A stretch of 64,000 nt of DNA from Phytophthora quininea (taxonomy: Eukaryota > Oomycota > Peronosporomycetes > Peronosporales > Peronosporaceae). The stretch lies in assembly GCA_011947345.1 (NCBI GenBank), contig JAAVTG010000395.1, positions 118,497-182,496 on the forward strand, written 5' to 3'. The position numbers and the translations under genes are program-made. A model generated the notes under the pieces. It saw nothing but the letters and a program-made list of their open reading frames with translations, did no database searches and had not been told where the DNA came from. Numbering within the stretch: position 1 is the stretch's first letter; every line of letters begins with the position of its first letter. Positions 11,209-22,007 of this stretch are shown piece by piece.

Positions 11209-13663
11209 TTACTGCACGGAGAGGTCCAGTCGACTGGCACGGATGAAAATACCGTGGTTGGGTGCGCAGCTAAAGTACTTCTCGCCATCGACAGTGCCGC
11301 TGTTTTTCCCCTTCTTTCGCACAACTCAATGCCCACCCAAGTTCCTGTCGCGAACCGTGTCGTGCCAATGTATCGCACCACGCCCGGCACTGTGCCGACG
11401 TTGATGAATTTGCCAACACAGAGAGGAGTGCCGTTGATATACACGACGTTGCTCCCAGAGTGACGGCGAACAGTAGAGCGCTTGGCAGGGGTTTCTCGCG
11501 AACTTGAGTCGGTCGTTTTCGGAGAAGTCGTAACTTGAACGTCTTGCAGGTTGCCAGTCTTCGGGAGATACACGTCGGTGAGAGAATGGAACGACTCGCT
11601 TCTTTCGCGACTAACTAACGGCGGGTCTACGCTTTCCAAGAGAGAAGGCTGGATATCGGCTTGTTTTCTTAGTGCACGCTTCGGTCGCTGCAGTTGTTGT
11701 TCCAACATTTCCCTCCTGTGTTGTGCTGAGAAACTGTTAACCGGTAAAGACCGACGCCGTGGTCCTGCCATCGCAGCAATTCGCGCTCGCTCGACTGATC
11801 CAATGGCTTGGTCTCGCGAGGTTGAGCGCTGATATGACATTGGCCGTGGCAAACTCTGAGGATTCAGCGACGCAACGTTTCCTCCTTTCGAACGAGAAAG
11901 AGACTTGCGTTGTGACCGCGTTGTCACTGGACTAGCATTGCTGTCGTTGGATTTTGATCGCTGGAGCACGAGTCACTCCCAATACTCCCGCTGCTTCGAT
12001 TGCTTGCGTTACTGCTGCTACTTGCCCGAGCTTTTGCTTCGTGCCAGAGAGACTGAAGACGATCAAGAGGCTGCCTCAAACTCATTCTTCGGAGCTTGAG
12101 ATGAAGTTTAGGTGACGGATTCTTGGCTTTCTCGTTCTGTTGCTTGGTCTGATCGTCGGTCCTGCCTTCTTCTTGATTGGAGGTGGCAGTGGATGACGGT
12201 GGCGTTTCCTTCATGGATTTCATGGCGTTTTCCATGTCTTGAATCAGCTCGTTGTAGGCCAAGACGTCGCTAGCACAAGTGCTGTCCTGGCGACTGAAGA
12301 TCGAGGCGTCGGAGCTGCGCGAGATCTCAGAAAACATCGTGGACAAGTCTGTCGTTCTTGTGCTTGTTTTGCCTGCTAAGTCTGAGTCGTTCTGGTTGTC
12401 CTCCGGTGGCTTGTCGGAGATACCGAAGTAGTACAAGTCCCAGAGCTGCTTGTCCATCAGCTGCTCCTGCTCTCCGCCAGAGCGAAGTCCAAACGACGAT
12501 TTACTCGCTCGCGGCTTCGACTTGCGTTCATGTACGTGCTGAGAAACCGGTCTCGGCGGCGAGTTCCCAGCCTGCGTTGGAATGTACATGGTGACACCGC
12601 CGCTTCTTGTCACGATCACCCTGCCGTCGTCGTCGTCCTGCTGCGGCATGTCGTCTCGCTGGTCGAGCCAGGGGACCGCTCGACACGCATCCACAAGGTC
12701 ACGAGGCTCGAAGCGAGCTTTGCGCTGTCGCTCTCGCTCTGCCATGCGAGCTATGAACTCGTCGTTTGATTCCTCGACATCGTCGTCATCGTCGTCGTCC
12801 GTCAGCTCGGAATCGCGGTGTTCGTTATTAGAAGATCTTGAGACCGGGAAAGCGTCGGCGTGCGGCGGGACGGGGACGAATTCGAGCGAAATCTGCAGCA
12901 GACCGGCGTTGTTGCCTGCCAGCGGCAGCCAGTGCGGACTGAGGCGAATAACCTTGTCGCCGCTGCCGTCCTTGCTGTCCTCCTCGAACGCACGCGCCTT
13001 GGACGAGAGCAGCAAATCCTCCAGCGCCACACTAGCCGTTGCAACGACCCTGTCGCCGCAGACCACCTCGATCTCCAGCTTGCATTCGCTGGCTTCCACG
13101 CCGGCTTTAGATTCATCGCCGCCGGTCTCTTCAGACTGGCCCACCGCCCAAGCAAAGTGGCCACCATTGCCGTCTCTAGCGTCGTCCTGCATCGAACGCC
13201 ACACCGGATTGGTCCTGTTGCCGCCGGTGTTGCATGGCGACTCCTGCACTGCGCCCAGCAGCGTGCAGCGCACACGAAGTCCGTCCCGGTCGTAGACGGC
13301 GTCGGTCATGGGCCACGGTGCCGAGAGCTGCCGCGCCTCGTAGACCCACACATGCAGCTCTCCTTCGGGCACGGTGTCGCTCAGTCGGTCCACCGGCTCG
13401 TCCACCGTCGAGGCCGCCACCAGAATGGGCCCCGGCGGAGTCACGCAGGACGGCCGGTTGCTCTCGAGCATGGGCACCTCGTCGTCCTCGTAGCACAATG
13501 CCGACTGCTCGGACCGCAGCATGGCCGTCAGCTCGTGCGCTAGTGGGTGCTTGGGGCTCAGCGCGAGGCCGTGGACCGCGTCGCGCGCCCATTGGCTCTT
13601 CACGCCAACTTCAACGTGATCATCGCCAGCGTTGGCCTCGTTGTCGTTGTTGCTCACGAGCAT
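11209..13663 (-). CDS. C2 domain + CAP-Gly domain protein
   Basis: Reads from ATG 13663 leftwards. The N-terminal third contains a C2-like beta-sandwich domain (LHVWVYEARQL, RVRCTLLGAV, ATASVALEDLLL, LLQISLEFVPV), followed by an acidic Asp-run, a disordered Ser-rich region with TELS/SRQDST-type motifs, and a C-terminal CAP-Gly domain (GVVRYIGTTRFATGTWVGIE, then on the shifted frame YFSCAPNHGIFIRASRLDL). Family knowledge: C2 domains bind membranes or phospholipids, CAP-Gly domains bind the C-terminal EEY/F motif of tubulin and EB proteins. Inference: a membrane-microtubule linker. Two single-base breaks are present: the T-run 11952-11955, where the second part begins without an ATG, and the T-run 11303-11307 in the heart of the CAP-Gly domain. 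Adding one base at each gives one continuous protein ending at TAA 11209-11211. Confidence 0.7.
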
Positions 13664-15227
13664 CTGCTCTCTGCGGCGCAAACTCGGCAGTGAGCTGGCG
13701 TCTCGATGGCATGGGGTTTTGCGTCGGTAACTTCCGCGAAGGCTGCAGTGGGAAAGCGTGCGAGGCGGCTGGTCGTTTCGCCACGGCCGACTCGCTTTCT
13801 GATATTGGGGACGCTGGCTAGCCAGAGTCCGGACCGGTCGCGTGACAACTTCAAGATTGCGTGGCTTTGTTGGCGCTAGAGAACTGCGCGGGGCGTCGTG
13901 CTAACCTCTGGGGGCGTTTTCGCCTTGCTGCCTGCTTGCGAATAACGTCCGCTGCGTTGCCAGCAGCACAGGCCGATGAGTGTGCGGTGTGTTCCGAGGC
14001 TTTCGCAAAGGTCGACTCGCTGCCGGACCGCGCTATCCTTCGACTCGGCTCGCGTCAGATACTGGCGTGGCTCTCCTGTTGTTCGACGTATCCTTTCGGT
14101 GGACACGCGAGCTCGCTCCATGCGTTCTCCTTGCTCTTGCTGCAGCAGCGAGCTCCTTGCGAGGTCGGCGCTATATCTACCAGGAAGGACCAAAAGTGCT
14201 GGCTGCGCGAGTCTTTTGCAGTAGTGTGGCTGGCATGAAGTTACTGTCACACGCGATCTTTCGCTAGTTTGACTGGGTGCCATCTTGACACGAAGGCCTA
14301 CGCGCTCTTTTTAGCTTGGATCCGCGGGGCAACCATACAATGCGAATCGTTCGTGTTGCTGTCGAAGGAGTGGAGATATAATTGCCGTGTAGGCTAAAAA
14401 GCTCTTCGTGGTCGAACGTCGGCACACCACAGCAGTACGTACTTGATGACGATCACCGAAGCGGTTTTCGCGATCTTATTCGGATGGGCACGTTTCGGTG
14501 TAACGGTTTCCTTGGCTCGATGGATCGATTGTCTGCGCAGCTCAAAGACGACCGTGTAAAGCGCGCGCTTTACGAGGGAACCCCGCCGAAGTCGCAGCGT
14601 TGGGGATCGATCAGCGCTGGAAGGACACAACAGTTGTTTCCCACAGTGGGCAATGGCGACGCCGCCTACAGGATAACCGTCGATCGAGTAGCTTGTCCGT
14701 TGCGAGTCGAATACGCAGTCACCGCTTTGGTATCACTTGATGACGGAAAGGGATCTTTTACTGAAGATTTCACTTTAACTACACTTCTTCACGGCTTAGC
14801 TGTCTGCACGCCTCGCTGGGCTCTCCGTCCATGCAGCTCACAGAATGAGCCTCATACCCGTCCGTGGGGGCGGGTATCGCTGGCTACATACGCATTTGAT
14901 GCGCCACGGAATACGCAAGGTTGTGCACACAATAGGATGGATAAGGGGTTTCCGGCATGCCGTTGGCCGTTATTGCTCCTGGACATCCATGGGGGTCTGT
15001 GGCTTTGGTGGCAGGGTCTTGTTGCTAAGCTTGCCATGGGATAAAATCGCACACGCGGCCCACATAGTTTTCCCTCGACAGCCTCAAAGATGCCTCTTTG
15101 GTGGTCGTCATAATGAACAACTATTTTCACCGCTTGGCTTTCACTTTGACATTCAAAGGCTGCAATGAAGCTGCATATCACCACTGCTTTTATTATATGG
15201 CGCTTACCAAACGCATCAAAACCAGCC
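13664..15227. other. Intergenic, no supported gene
   Basis: Holds the presumed promoter of the leftward C2/CAP-Gly gene and the 3' flank of the leftward kinase gene. A 220-codon open frame at 14382-15044 has no domain, an unusual composition and no support. A GC hairpin-like ACCCGTCC..GGGCGGGT lies near 14858-14876. Confidence 0.45.
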
Positions 15228-17372
15228 TCATACCAAATTCGATGGCGGGTTTGAGCGTGGAGCGCCGACAGAGATCGTCACGGACGTTTTGTTCTCATAC
15301 GCCCGAAAGTCTTCCAGAATGCGCAATAAATCTTGCTGTACCTGCGTGCTGCTCGGGCGGTATTTGGGGTTGTAGCTGGTGCACGCGTTCACGAGTTTCA
15401 CGATGCTCTTCGGGCACGTCGGAGATAACGTAGGGGACAGCGCACCCTTGGCAATGAGCTGTAGAATGTCCGTCTCGGGCACCGCCGAGCGGTTCGCCTG
15501 CATCAAATCTGAGAATGGTAGCTCGTGCGAATCCACCTCGGCAATCAAGATCCCCAGAGAATACACGTCGGTAGCATCTGGGTATGTGGGGCTGGTCTCG
15601 CGACCAAGAAGCGCTTCAGGAGAGATCCATCGCCCCGACCCCACTGCACTGTAGGACAGCAAGTCTTCCTCGGTGATCCCCCTGATCGACTCTCCATGCC
15701 AAAATCACTCAACTTGGCACGAAGCGATTTACTGAGCAGCACATTTCGGGAATTGCAGTTGCCATGGACCAGTCGCGGCTGCATCGAATGCAGATACCGC
15801 AGGGCTCTAGTCACGTCGACAAGCATTTGGAGCTTCAAAACGGTCCACTTCCCTGCTTGTCGTTTGGCTGTGCGGTGGAGCCATTGCCTGAGGTCGCCCT
15901 GCGGCATGTACTCCGTGACGGCAACGAGGTGGGTTTCGCGTGACCAGGCAACGCCGATAAAAGCGACCACCTGCGGGTGCGAGAACACGGCTTGTCGCTT
16001 CATCTCGCTCTTGAGTTTATCCCTCCCGCTGCCGCCACCATTCCCACTGATCGATGACCGTAGAGACTGACCGTCCTTGGGAGGTAAAAACTTGACAACC
16101 ACCAAAGAATCTGTGGTGCCTCCACCAGGCGAGACGGGTACCGTCGATTTATCGCTGGACGCGTACGATGCCAACCAAATCTCTCGGGGTTCTGCTCGCT
16201 CGTCACACTCTGCTTCCGCAGTGTCTGTCGCTTTTCGTTTGTAGACAATGTGAGAGACTTGAGCAGTTTGACGCGCTGGAAGTCTAGACGCCACGATTGG
16301 AGCTCCTCGTCCACCCAAAAACCATCGTTGTTGCTGCTGAAATGCTTCTTGTCTTGCCTCCGATGTGCGCGCGGCGTGGGGGTCGACGGTGGCGATGTGC
16401 TTGAGGCGTTGGCAGTGGGGCGGTCTGCTTCGCTGTCGTGTGGGGCCGACGTTCATGTTCTTGGTGCTGTTGATGGCTGTGTGTGTGTCGCCGTTCGTTT
16501 GACGGTCTTGTGGCCACCTTTTCATAAAGAACACGAACAGTGCTAGCTTGTACAGGAAGTAGATGAATGGCAGCCCCATGCTCAATAACACGAGCATGGA
16601 CGTGTCATGCGTTGCAGCAGAACCTGACCCATCCATGGAAGCGCTGCTAGTTTCTGTTTGACTTTCATCGGACCCTGACCCAGCCGAAGTTTGCAACCGT
16701 CGAGCTATTGCAGCGTCGTCGGGGACAACACACACGGGCAGATCACCGAAAGTCTTCACGCGTCCACCATTAGTCTCCGTGCATTCTGTCCCATCCAGCA
16801 GTAACTCGTTATTCTGCTCATTTGAGACCGTCACCGTTAGTCGAGGGTTGATCACCGCAAACTGCCGCTCGCTCAGCTCCGCCAGCTTCCCTGTCAGCCT
16901 GCTCTCCGTTACGACAACGCTCTCCAGCTTCGGTAGCTGCGATAATCTCAATACAGGAAGCGTCGACATCACACTGTCCACGATCTGCAGATGCGCTAAA
17001 GAGTTCGGCAGCGCCGGAAGCGAGTCGTTGGCCAGGTCCAGTCCAATAAATAGCAGCGACGTGAGACTCTCGCCGGCCACGCGGCTGTCGTCTGCGAACT
17101 GCACGTGCGTCTTGTCTCCTTGCAGCGTCAGCGTCTTGACTTGGGAGGCAACTCTAAGTCTCCGCAGCTGAAGCTCTTGGCGCTGTCCAGTGCTACGAGC
17201 CACTCGCTTGTGTTGGCAGCGTCGAGGCAGTCCTGAAAGGGTCCATTCGAAGAGAGTTGACAAACGGGGACGAACAGGAGGCCGCGCACTTGAGCGCGGA
17301 GGCTGGAGCTGCGGCCAGCAGAGACGCCATGGCCAGACAGCTACTGCGTCCGCGTCGCCGCCTCAGGCCCAT
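15228..17372 (-). CDS. LRR receptor-like TKL kinase with atypical HGN catalytic loop
   Basis: From ATG 17372: a positively charged start and hydrophobic stretch (CLAMASLLAAAPASA) look like a signal peptide. A Cys-containing ectodomain with a cap motif (DCLDAANTSEWLVALDSA) and short leucine-rich repeats (LPALPNSLAHLQIVDS, LPVLRLSQLPKLESVVV) follows, then one membrane span (LSMGLPFIYFLYKLALFVFF) and a kinase domain. The kinase keeps the ATP Lys (VVVKFLPP), the DFG motif (LSDFGMES) and SPE (WISPEALLG), but the HRD loop reads HGN (15759-15767), losing the catalytic Asp. Three one-base breaks are repaired by adding a base to the runs 17266-17269, 17143-17145 and 15678-15682 (the last lies just after DFG). 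Inference: a plasma-membrane receptor with a weak or inactive kinase. The architecture is typical of oomycete receptor-like kinases. Confidence 0.78.
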
Positions 17373-17915
17373 GCTTAGTTGGTGCAATGGCGGGAGGCCG
17401 CCGACGCCGCGGACGCCAGTTCCTGGCAAGGCAACATCTGGCGGAGCATGAGCCGGACGGCCAGCCTGTCTTTGCTAGCGGAGACTAAAATGCGATGCTC
17501 GATATCGTTGTTTAGAAACGGTGTTGTATAGAAACAACTTGACTTAGTAAAAATCGTGGAATACTGGAAAATGGATTTGGAAAGGGGAAACTTCTACTGT
17601 ATGATCGACTGACATGACATGTCTGACTTGATGCCTTCTGACTATCAAGCGTGGGTGCAGACTGCTGCAAGAAGCACTCCAAAGCACGCACTGCAGCGCA
17701 TGAATCTTAGACTACTACAAGAGACTTGCTGTCTGTCCGTTTGTCGGTCGGTCGGTCCGTCGCCGAGTTTCGATGGACAAGATCCGGCGCTGCCATTGGC
17801 TGCCGAGCGCCAGCGACGGCGGCGCCCATTCGCCAAAAGAGTTTCGGCCAATCGCTGCCGAGCGGAGCGAAGGTGGCCTGAGAAAGTGGACCACACCAAT
17901 TCGTACTTTACTGGA
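17373..17915. other. Upstream region of the receptor-like kinase gene, no gene seen
   Basis: Short open frames on both strands have no recognisable content. The stretch probably carries the leftward promoter of the receptor-like kinase gene. Confidence 0.4.
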
Positions 17916-17962
17916 ATAGTAGGGTGGTCCACACCAATAGTAGGGTGGTCCACACCAAACGT
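17881..17962. repeat. Short direct repeats, GTGGTCCACACCAA-type
   Basis: AGTAGGGTGGTCCACACCAA occurs twice head to tail (about 17919-17959), with a related GTGGACCACACCAATTCGTA just upstream (about 17887). Each contains the near-palindrome GTGGTCCACAC. They could be protein-binding sites or debris of a mobile element; the sequence alone does not decide. Confidence 0.55.
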
Positions 17963-18028
17963 ACTTAATGAAGAGGTCGATAGTACCCCCCTCCTCCTCC
18001 CCTCAACCAACACCAAAGCCAAACGCGA

Positions 18029-18435
18029 TGGAGCGTGGGAACGTTACCTGCGCTCGCTGCTCTGCCGAGGTCACGCGTGCGCCGCTCGACCTCGACGTCC
18101 TGGGCCACCAGTGCCTCCGCTGCGTTTGCTGCGAGGAGCTCCTCGACTGGCATGCCTTCGAGAGGCCACGCGCCAGGAGCGCAGCTTCTGGCACAGCACC
18201 GCCGCCGAGCAGCCGCTGCCACGGTTGGACCGGCGGCAGGAGACCATGGCCCAGGTGGCGGTCACCATCGGCCCGCCGCCGCCACTACCACGTCGCGAAG
18301 CTCGCCACCGTCGTCGACGCCGCCTACTCCGCCAGCGACAGATCGCGCGTCGCCGTCGCTACCGCCAGGGACAGGCCATTGGCTGTTAATAGCCTCCGCC
18401 AATACATTCGTTTTCATTTCGGCAAAGTCGGTTAA
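18029..18435 (+). CDS. Possible LIM-like zinc finger fragment
   Basis: ATG 18029 opens a frame whose first 48 residues carry a LIM-like half: CARC, 17 residues, H, then C-x2-C-x2-C and EELLDWHAF. After that the frame becomes low-complexity Pro/Arg/Ser and ends in AT-rich DNA just before the Helitron remnant; the second LIM zinc knuckle is not visible in any frame as a clean match (ERSFWHS in another frame is the best trace). It may be a broken gene, a gene with further frameshifts, or a fragment carried by a mobile element. Function unknown. Confidence 0.3.
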
Positions 18436-18584
18436 ATTTGTGTTATATTGTGTACTATATTGTGTATTGATACAAAAACAGTGGTAAAATGGGCAACAGC
18501 GTAAAGTTCGGATAGGACCGTGATGACGATCGTGGTCGTTCCAGGTGATAGTCGTCCGTTGGTCCGCCCGCTCGAGGAACCAAA

Positions 18585-19497
18585 ATGAGGATATCTTCTC
18601 CTTCTCTGATTTTGTGCTTGCCGTTACAGAGGGTCGGCATGAAAAACGTGCTGACCTTGGCAATGACTACATCAAGATTCCAGCTGATATGCTGATCCCG
18701 AATCCTCCTGTAGAAGACAAGGAGGACGAGGAAATAGCTCCAGGGGCAATACCAAGGGGTATGACCCGCATCATTGACGCAATGTATGCCGACGTTGCGA
18801 ATCTGGAGGTTGCGACGGATGAATATTTTGCCAGCCGGACGATTTTGACGACTACAAACGAGATGGTACGGAGGATCAACGAGGCAGTCGCAGCTCGACT
18901 TCCGGAGACAGCGCGGGAGTGTTTGTCGGTGGACTTGGTGGAGGATGATGACGGAACGTTTTTCGAGCAGGAGTTCCTCCACTCGGTGAACATGAACGGG
19001 ATTCCACCTGACAGACTACTGCTCAAGTAGGGCATCCCCATCATGATGATGAGAAATCTGAACCCGGATCTTGGACTGTGCAACGGAACGCGTCTGCGAA
19101 TCGTCGACTTGAAGGACCACGTCATTAGAGCAACAATTATGACTGGAAAACGGACAGGCCAAGAAGTACTCATCCCGAGAGTTATGTTCGTGAGCGACGA
19201 CGACAACTCCGATTTCCCCTTCCGGCTACGACGAAAGCAGTTCCCGTGCAACCGGCATTCGCCATGACGATTAACAAGGCCCAAGGTCAGACGGTGTTAA
19301 ACTTGGGGCTGTACTTGGCTTCTCCGTGCTTTTCGCATGGCCAGTTGTATGTGGCGTTGTCTCGCGTGACATCCCGAAGCAAGTTCAAGGCGTTGATTGA
19401 GTATCCAGAGTTCGTAGACCCGGACGGAGGAGTGTACACGAGAAACATCGTGTACACGCGGATTTTGATTAGGAGTCGAGGTGCGTTTCTAGGCTAG
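18585..19497 (+). pseudogene. Helitron PIF1-like helicase, C-terminal remnant
   Basis: Translation shows the late SF1 helicase motifs of Helitron helicases: FSDFVLAVTEG, LGNDYIKIPADML, RTILTTTNEMVRRIN (motif IV region), LNPDLGLCNGTRLRI (motif V region), FAMTINKAQGQT (motif VI region) and YVALSRVTS (terminal motif). The frame is broken by an in-frame TAG at 19028-19030, where GIPIMMMRNLNP follows directly, and by a one-base loss near 19241-19250, after which QPAFAMTINK continues in the next frame. The N-terminal Walker A and B motifs are absent. It is therefore non-functional as it stands. The in-frame stop is a substitution, so this copy, unlike the neighbouring genes, looks truly decayed. 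Confidence 0.8.
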
Positions 19498-19634
19498 ATG
19501 TAGTAGCTTGCCACTGCGAACTAGAACCTAGCTTTATGTTGGACAAATGGCACTTGGCAATTTTCACGAAACATTTTATATGCCTGTATGTTTTAGATTG
19601 CACTACTTAGTAGTTGGTGTAAAAGCTAAATCAT

Positions 19635-19719
19635 CCCGCCGGAGCGTAGCGGAGGCGGGCGGTCCCACAGCTGCATCCAACCATAACCCACCGCCGCGTA
19701 GCGGCGGCGCTCGGCTAGT
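19635..19719 (+). other. Helitron 3' terminal hairpin and CTAGT end
   Basis: A perfect 7-bp stem with loop GTA (19691-19707) stands 7 bases before CTAGT. An additional GC stem (CCCGCC 19635-19640 with GGCGGG 19654-19659, also enclosing GCGTAGCG) lies about 35 bp upstream. Confidence 0.75.
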
Positions 19720-19886
19720 TCCAACGCAAGACCGGAGCTTCCTGTGATGGAAGCTAGTGCACGCTGGAAACACGGCTGCTCGAAACTTGTCCGCTTGATT
19801 GCAGTCCTGGATTGCTGTCACGCCACCGTAGAGAGCAAGGTCGCTTCAAAGATTGGCATGGTCCGCCAGGAGAGCTGGGGCAGGTC

Positions 19887-20153
19887 TCAACTCATTCGGC
19901 GTGTGCAGATAGGGGTGGATGACGGCGGGGGCTTCCTGGGACCCAGCCGGCGTGGTTCGACAACTTGGTTTGCCGCAAACTTCGCCTCGAGTGTCAAGTT
20001 GAGACTGCCCCCATCTTTCCAGCCCTCCACGAACGTACGCCGAGTTTGGCATTTGAAATGGCGCACAGAGAGCAAGTAAGAAGCGCCAGCAGCGACTGCA
20101 ACAGCAACTACTGCCTGCAGACCTCTTTTGATCAACTGTTTGTGTGTATCCAT
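19887..20153 (-). CDS. Candidate small membrane protein, 88 aa
   Basis: ATG 20153 opens 88 codons beginning with a short basic stretch and a hydrophobic helix (LQAVVAVAVAAGASYLLSV), then a basic segment (RHFKCQTRRTFVEGW) and a tail without obvious domain. This looks like a small single-pass, possibly mitochondrial, membrane protein, or the first exon of one. No family is recognised and no initiator element is seen upstream. It follows the Q-rich gene on the same strand, 108 bp beyond its stop. Treat as a candidate only. Confidence 0.35.
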   Translation of the reverse strand: MDTHKQLIKRGLQAVVAVAVAAGASYLLSVRHFKCQTRRTFVEGWKDGGSLNLTLEAKFAANQVVEPRRLGPRKPPPSSTPICTRRMS

Positions 20154-20260
20154 GCATTTACTGTGTAAGCCCTTCCGCTTTTTCATTTGACAAACGTTCA
20201 TACTCTCACGTGGGGTCTCGCCATTGGCGGCGTGCGTTCGATGACTGCGTTCCAGCTTGC

Positions 20261-21724
20261 TTACAACCCCAGCGGCTCTGCTTCGACTTCTTCCTCGCTC
20301 TTGACCTCGGCCTTTTGCGGGAGCTGCGGCGGCTCGTGGTCGTCGCACTGCGAGACCCACTTGCTCTTCACTGGCATGATGTGGCAGTTCACGCGCATGA
20401 CCTTCAGCCCCTTGGTCACCTCCAGGTCCACCTGGGTCCAGTTGTTGCGCTGATCGGGCATTGTGCAAATGTGCCCCACCTTGGGCTGTCCGCAGCGACC
20501 GCACTTGTACAGCTTCCGGTTCGCGTCGTCTTTCTTGCTAGACGAAGCGGCATGGGTGCTCGCACTTCGACGCGGCGGAGAACGGTGCGTGTTCAGATCG
20601 ACTGCACTCGGTTCCTCGGGGACGGACAGGAAGCCTAGGTTCATCTGCGACATATCCATCGATAGGCCGGACGAGCGGTTCGCACCACGCCGGCGCGCTG
20701 CAGCACGAGGCGGCAGGTTGCTGCCAAGGGAGGAACGCCGGGCGTGGAGCGAGTGGGCTGCCCCGCTCGCAATCTGCGGCGGTACCTGAAACTGGAATTG
20801 CTGCATATTTGGCTGCGGCGGCGCCGGGAAGACGGTCGGGTCTTGTTGAAAACTCGCGAACGGGTTGGGATAGCCCTGGTTCGGGTTCATGTTCTGCTGC
20901 TGCTGTTGTTGCTGTTGCTGCTTGGTCTGCTGGGCCAAGACACGGACTTGGTCCAGATTGTACAGCAGCTCCACGGGGTTGGAGTGGTTGCGCGTGTGAT
21001 GAGACACTGGCCTCTTCCGCTTCATCTTGAGCTCATTGAGGCCTTCCTGGACGCGCTGGGAATGGTACTCCACCGGCGACGATCCCCGGACGCTCCGTTC
21101 GCTCCGTTCATCGCTGCATTGGCCATCTGCTGCTGCTGCTGCTGTTGCTGCTGGTCCGGCGTGATTTCCGACCACGATAATTCCTTCAAGAACTCGTCCA
21201 TTTCCTGGAAGGACTCCTGCTGGCCCTGAGAGGCTACTGGTAGCGCAAATCCGACGGGGTTGGTCGGACGCTCCACTTGTACGGGTCCTATCGGCATCAG
21301 GCTGTGCTGCTGCGGGTACCCCATTCCGTTGGCGCCCATAACCGGCGGTGTAATGACGCTGGGCGCCATGTTGGCCATGCCGAAGCCCTGCAGCACGTCT
21401 GGGTTGGAGCGCACGCGCTTGTGCTTGTGCTGCGGCGCAACGCGGTACAGGGCCGGCGGCCGCGGCGTTAGTGTTGAAGGAGAAGTTGAGGGGCGTTAGC
21501 AGGTCGTCCTTCTCTCCGTTGGCCTGGGGCGCCATCATGTTGGTCGGGGACGAGCCGGGCACGTCGCTGTCCAGCAGCATTTGGTCGTCGGGCGCCACGA
21601 AGCCGCTGCTGGGCGCGCCGTTGGACGCGTTTCCGCCGCTGTCGGGTGCCGCATCCCCGTGGTCCAGGAAGTTGTAGTCCAGCGGCAGCCCGTCGAACAG
21701 GTCCAGCGTCTGCGCGTCCGCCAT
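20261..21724 (-). CDS. Q-rich protein with C-terminal zinc knuckle (possible transcription regulator)
   Basis: ATG 21724 to TAA 20261. The acidic/hydrophobic N-terminus (LDLFDGLPLDYNFLD) resembles an activation domain. The middle is rich in Gln, Asn and Pro with two poly-Gln tracts, and a basic patch (LKMKRKRPVSHH) could be a nuclear signal. Near the C-terminus lies a compact zinc knuckle CGRCGQPKVGHIC, followed by a conserved-looking block (KGLKVMRVNCHIMPVKSKW). The main frame is open throughout, but between about 21455 and 21085 the coding-like sequence (NPDVLQGFGMANMAP, MDEFLKELSWSEI) lies in another frame. The return shift is explained by one missing base in the C-run 21084-21087; the first shift, near 21440-21465, needs one base less or two more. 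Inference: a nuclear regulator; it lies 284 bp downstream of the MYB gene on the same strand. Confidence 0.6.
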   Translation of the reverse strand: MADAQTLDLFDGLPLDYNFLDHGDAAPDSGGNASNGAPSSGFVAPDDQMLLDSDVPGSSPTNMMAPQANGEKDDLLTPLNFSFNTNAAAAGPVPRCAAAQAQARALQPRRAAGLRHGQHGAQRHYTAGYGRQRNGVPAAAQPDADRTRTSGASDQPRRICATSSLSGPAGVLPGNGRVLEGIIVVGNHAGPAATAAAAADGQCSDERSERSVRGSSPVEYHSQRVQEGLNELKMKRKRPVSHHTRNHSNPVELLYNLDQVRVLAQQTKQQQQQQQQQNMNPNQGYPNPFASFQQDPTVFPAPPQPNMQQFQFQVPPQIASGAAHSLHARRSSLGSNLPPRAAARRRGANRSSGLSMDMSQMNLGFLSVPEEPSAVDLNTHRSPPRRSASTHAASSSKKDDANRKLYKCGRCGQPKVGHICTMPDQRNNWTQVDLEVTKGLKVMRVNCHIMPVKSKWVSQCDDHEPPQLPQKAEVKSEEEVEAEPLGL

Positions 21725-22007
21725 CAGCGAGAGAAGTAAAGGACGTCTGGGGCGAGGTGTTCTTCTGCTGTTGAGTTCCAGGCGGCTAGGGGATTTCTAT
21801 AGAGCATGAAAATTGGGTACCCGCGATACCCATATTTTGGTGACATGCCGTAACACACCCAAACAGCCGATGGCCAACTTGGCTTCATGCACCGGAGCAT
21901 TGCACGCTGCTTGCTGATGGGCTTGGCTGCGATCTTCAGCTACAGCAAGTGAGCGCCCTTCGCCATGATTGAATACTTTTATACATTAAAACAGAGATGG
22001 AGGCCAG

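Larger units (their letters stand above)
18585..19719 (+). mobile_element. Truncated Helitron (rolling-circle transposon) with intact 3' end
   Basis: The interval contains the C-terminal part of a Helitron Rep/helicase and ends in a classic Helitron terminus: the hairpin CCGCCGC-GTA-GCGGCGG (19691-19707), seven bases, then CTAGT (19715-19719, fits CTRRT) followed by T at 19720, as expected for insertion between A and T. The Rep nuclease, the helicase N-terminus and the 5' TC end are not visible upstream, so this is a 5'-truncated, non-autonomous copy. The left boundary is approximate and marks where helicase-like sequence starts. Confidence 0.75.

Noticed and set aside
14382..15044. 220-codon plus-strand frame between the C2/CAP-Gly and kinase genes
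   Set aside because: No domain, uneven composition, no initiator and no splice structure; nothing supports it as a gene.
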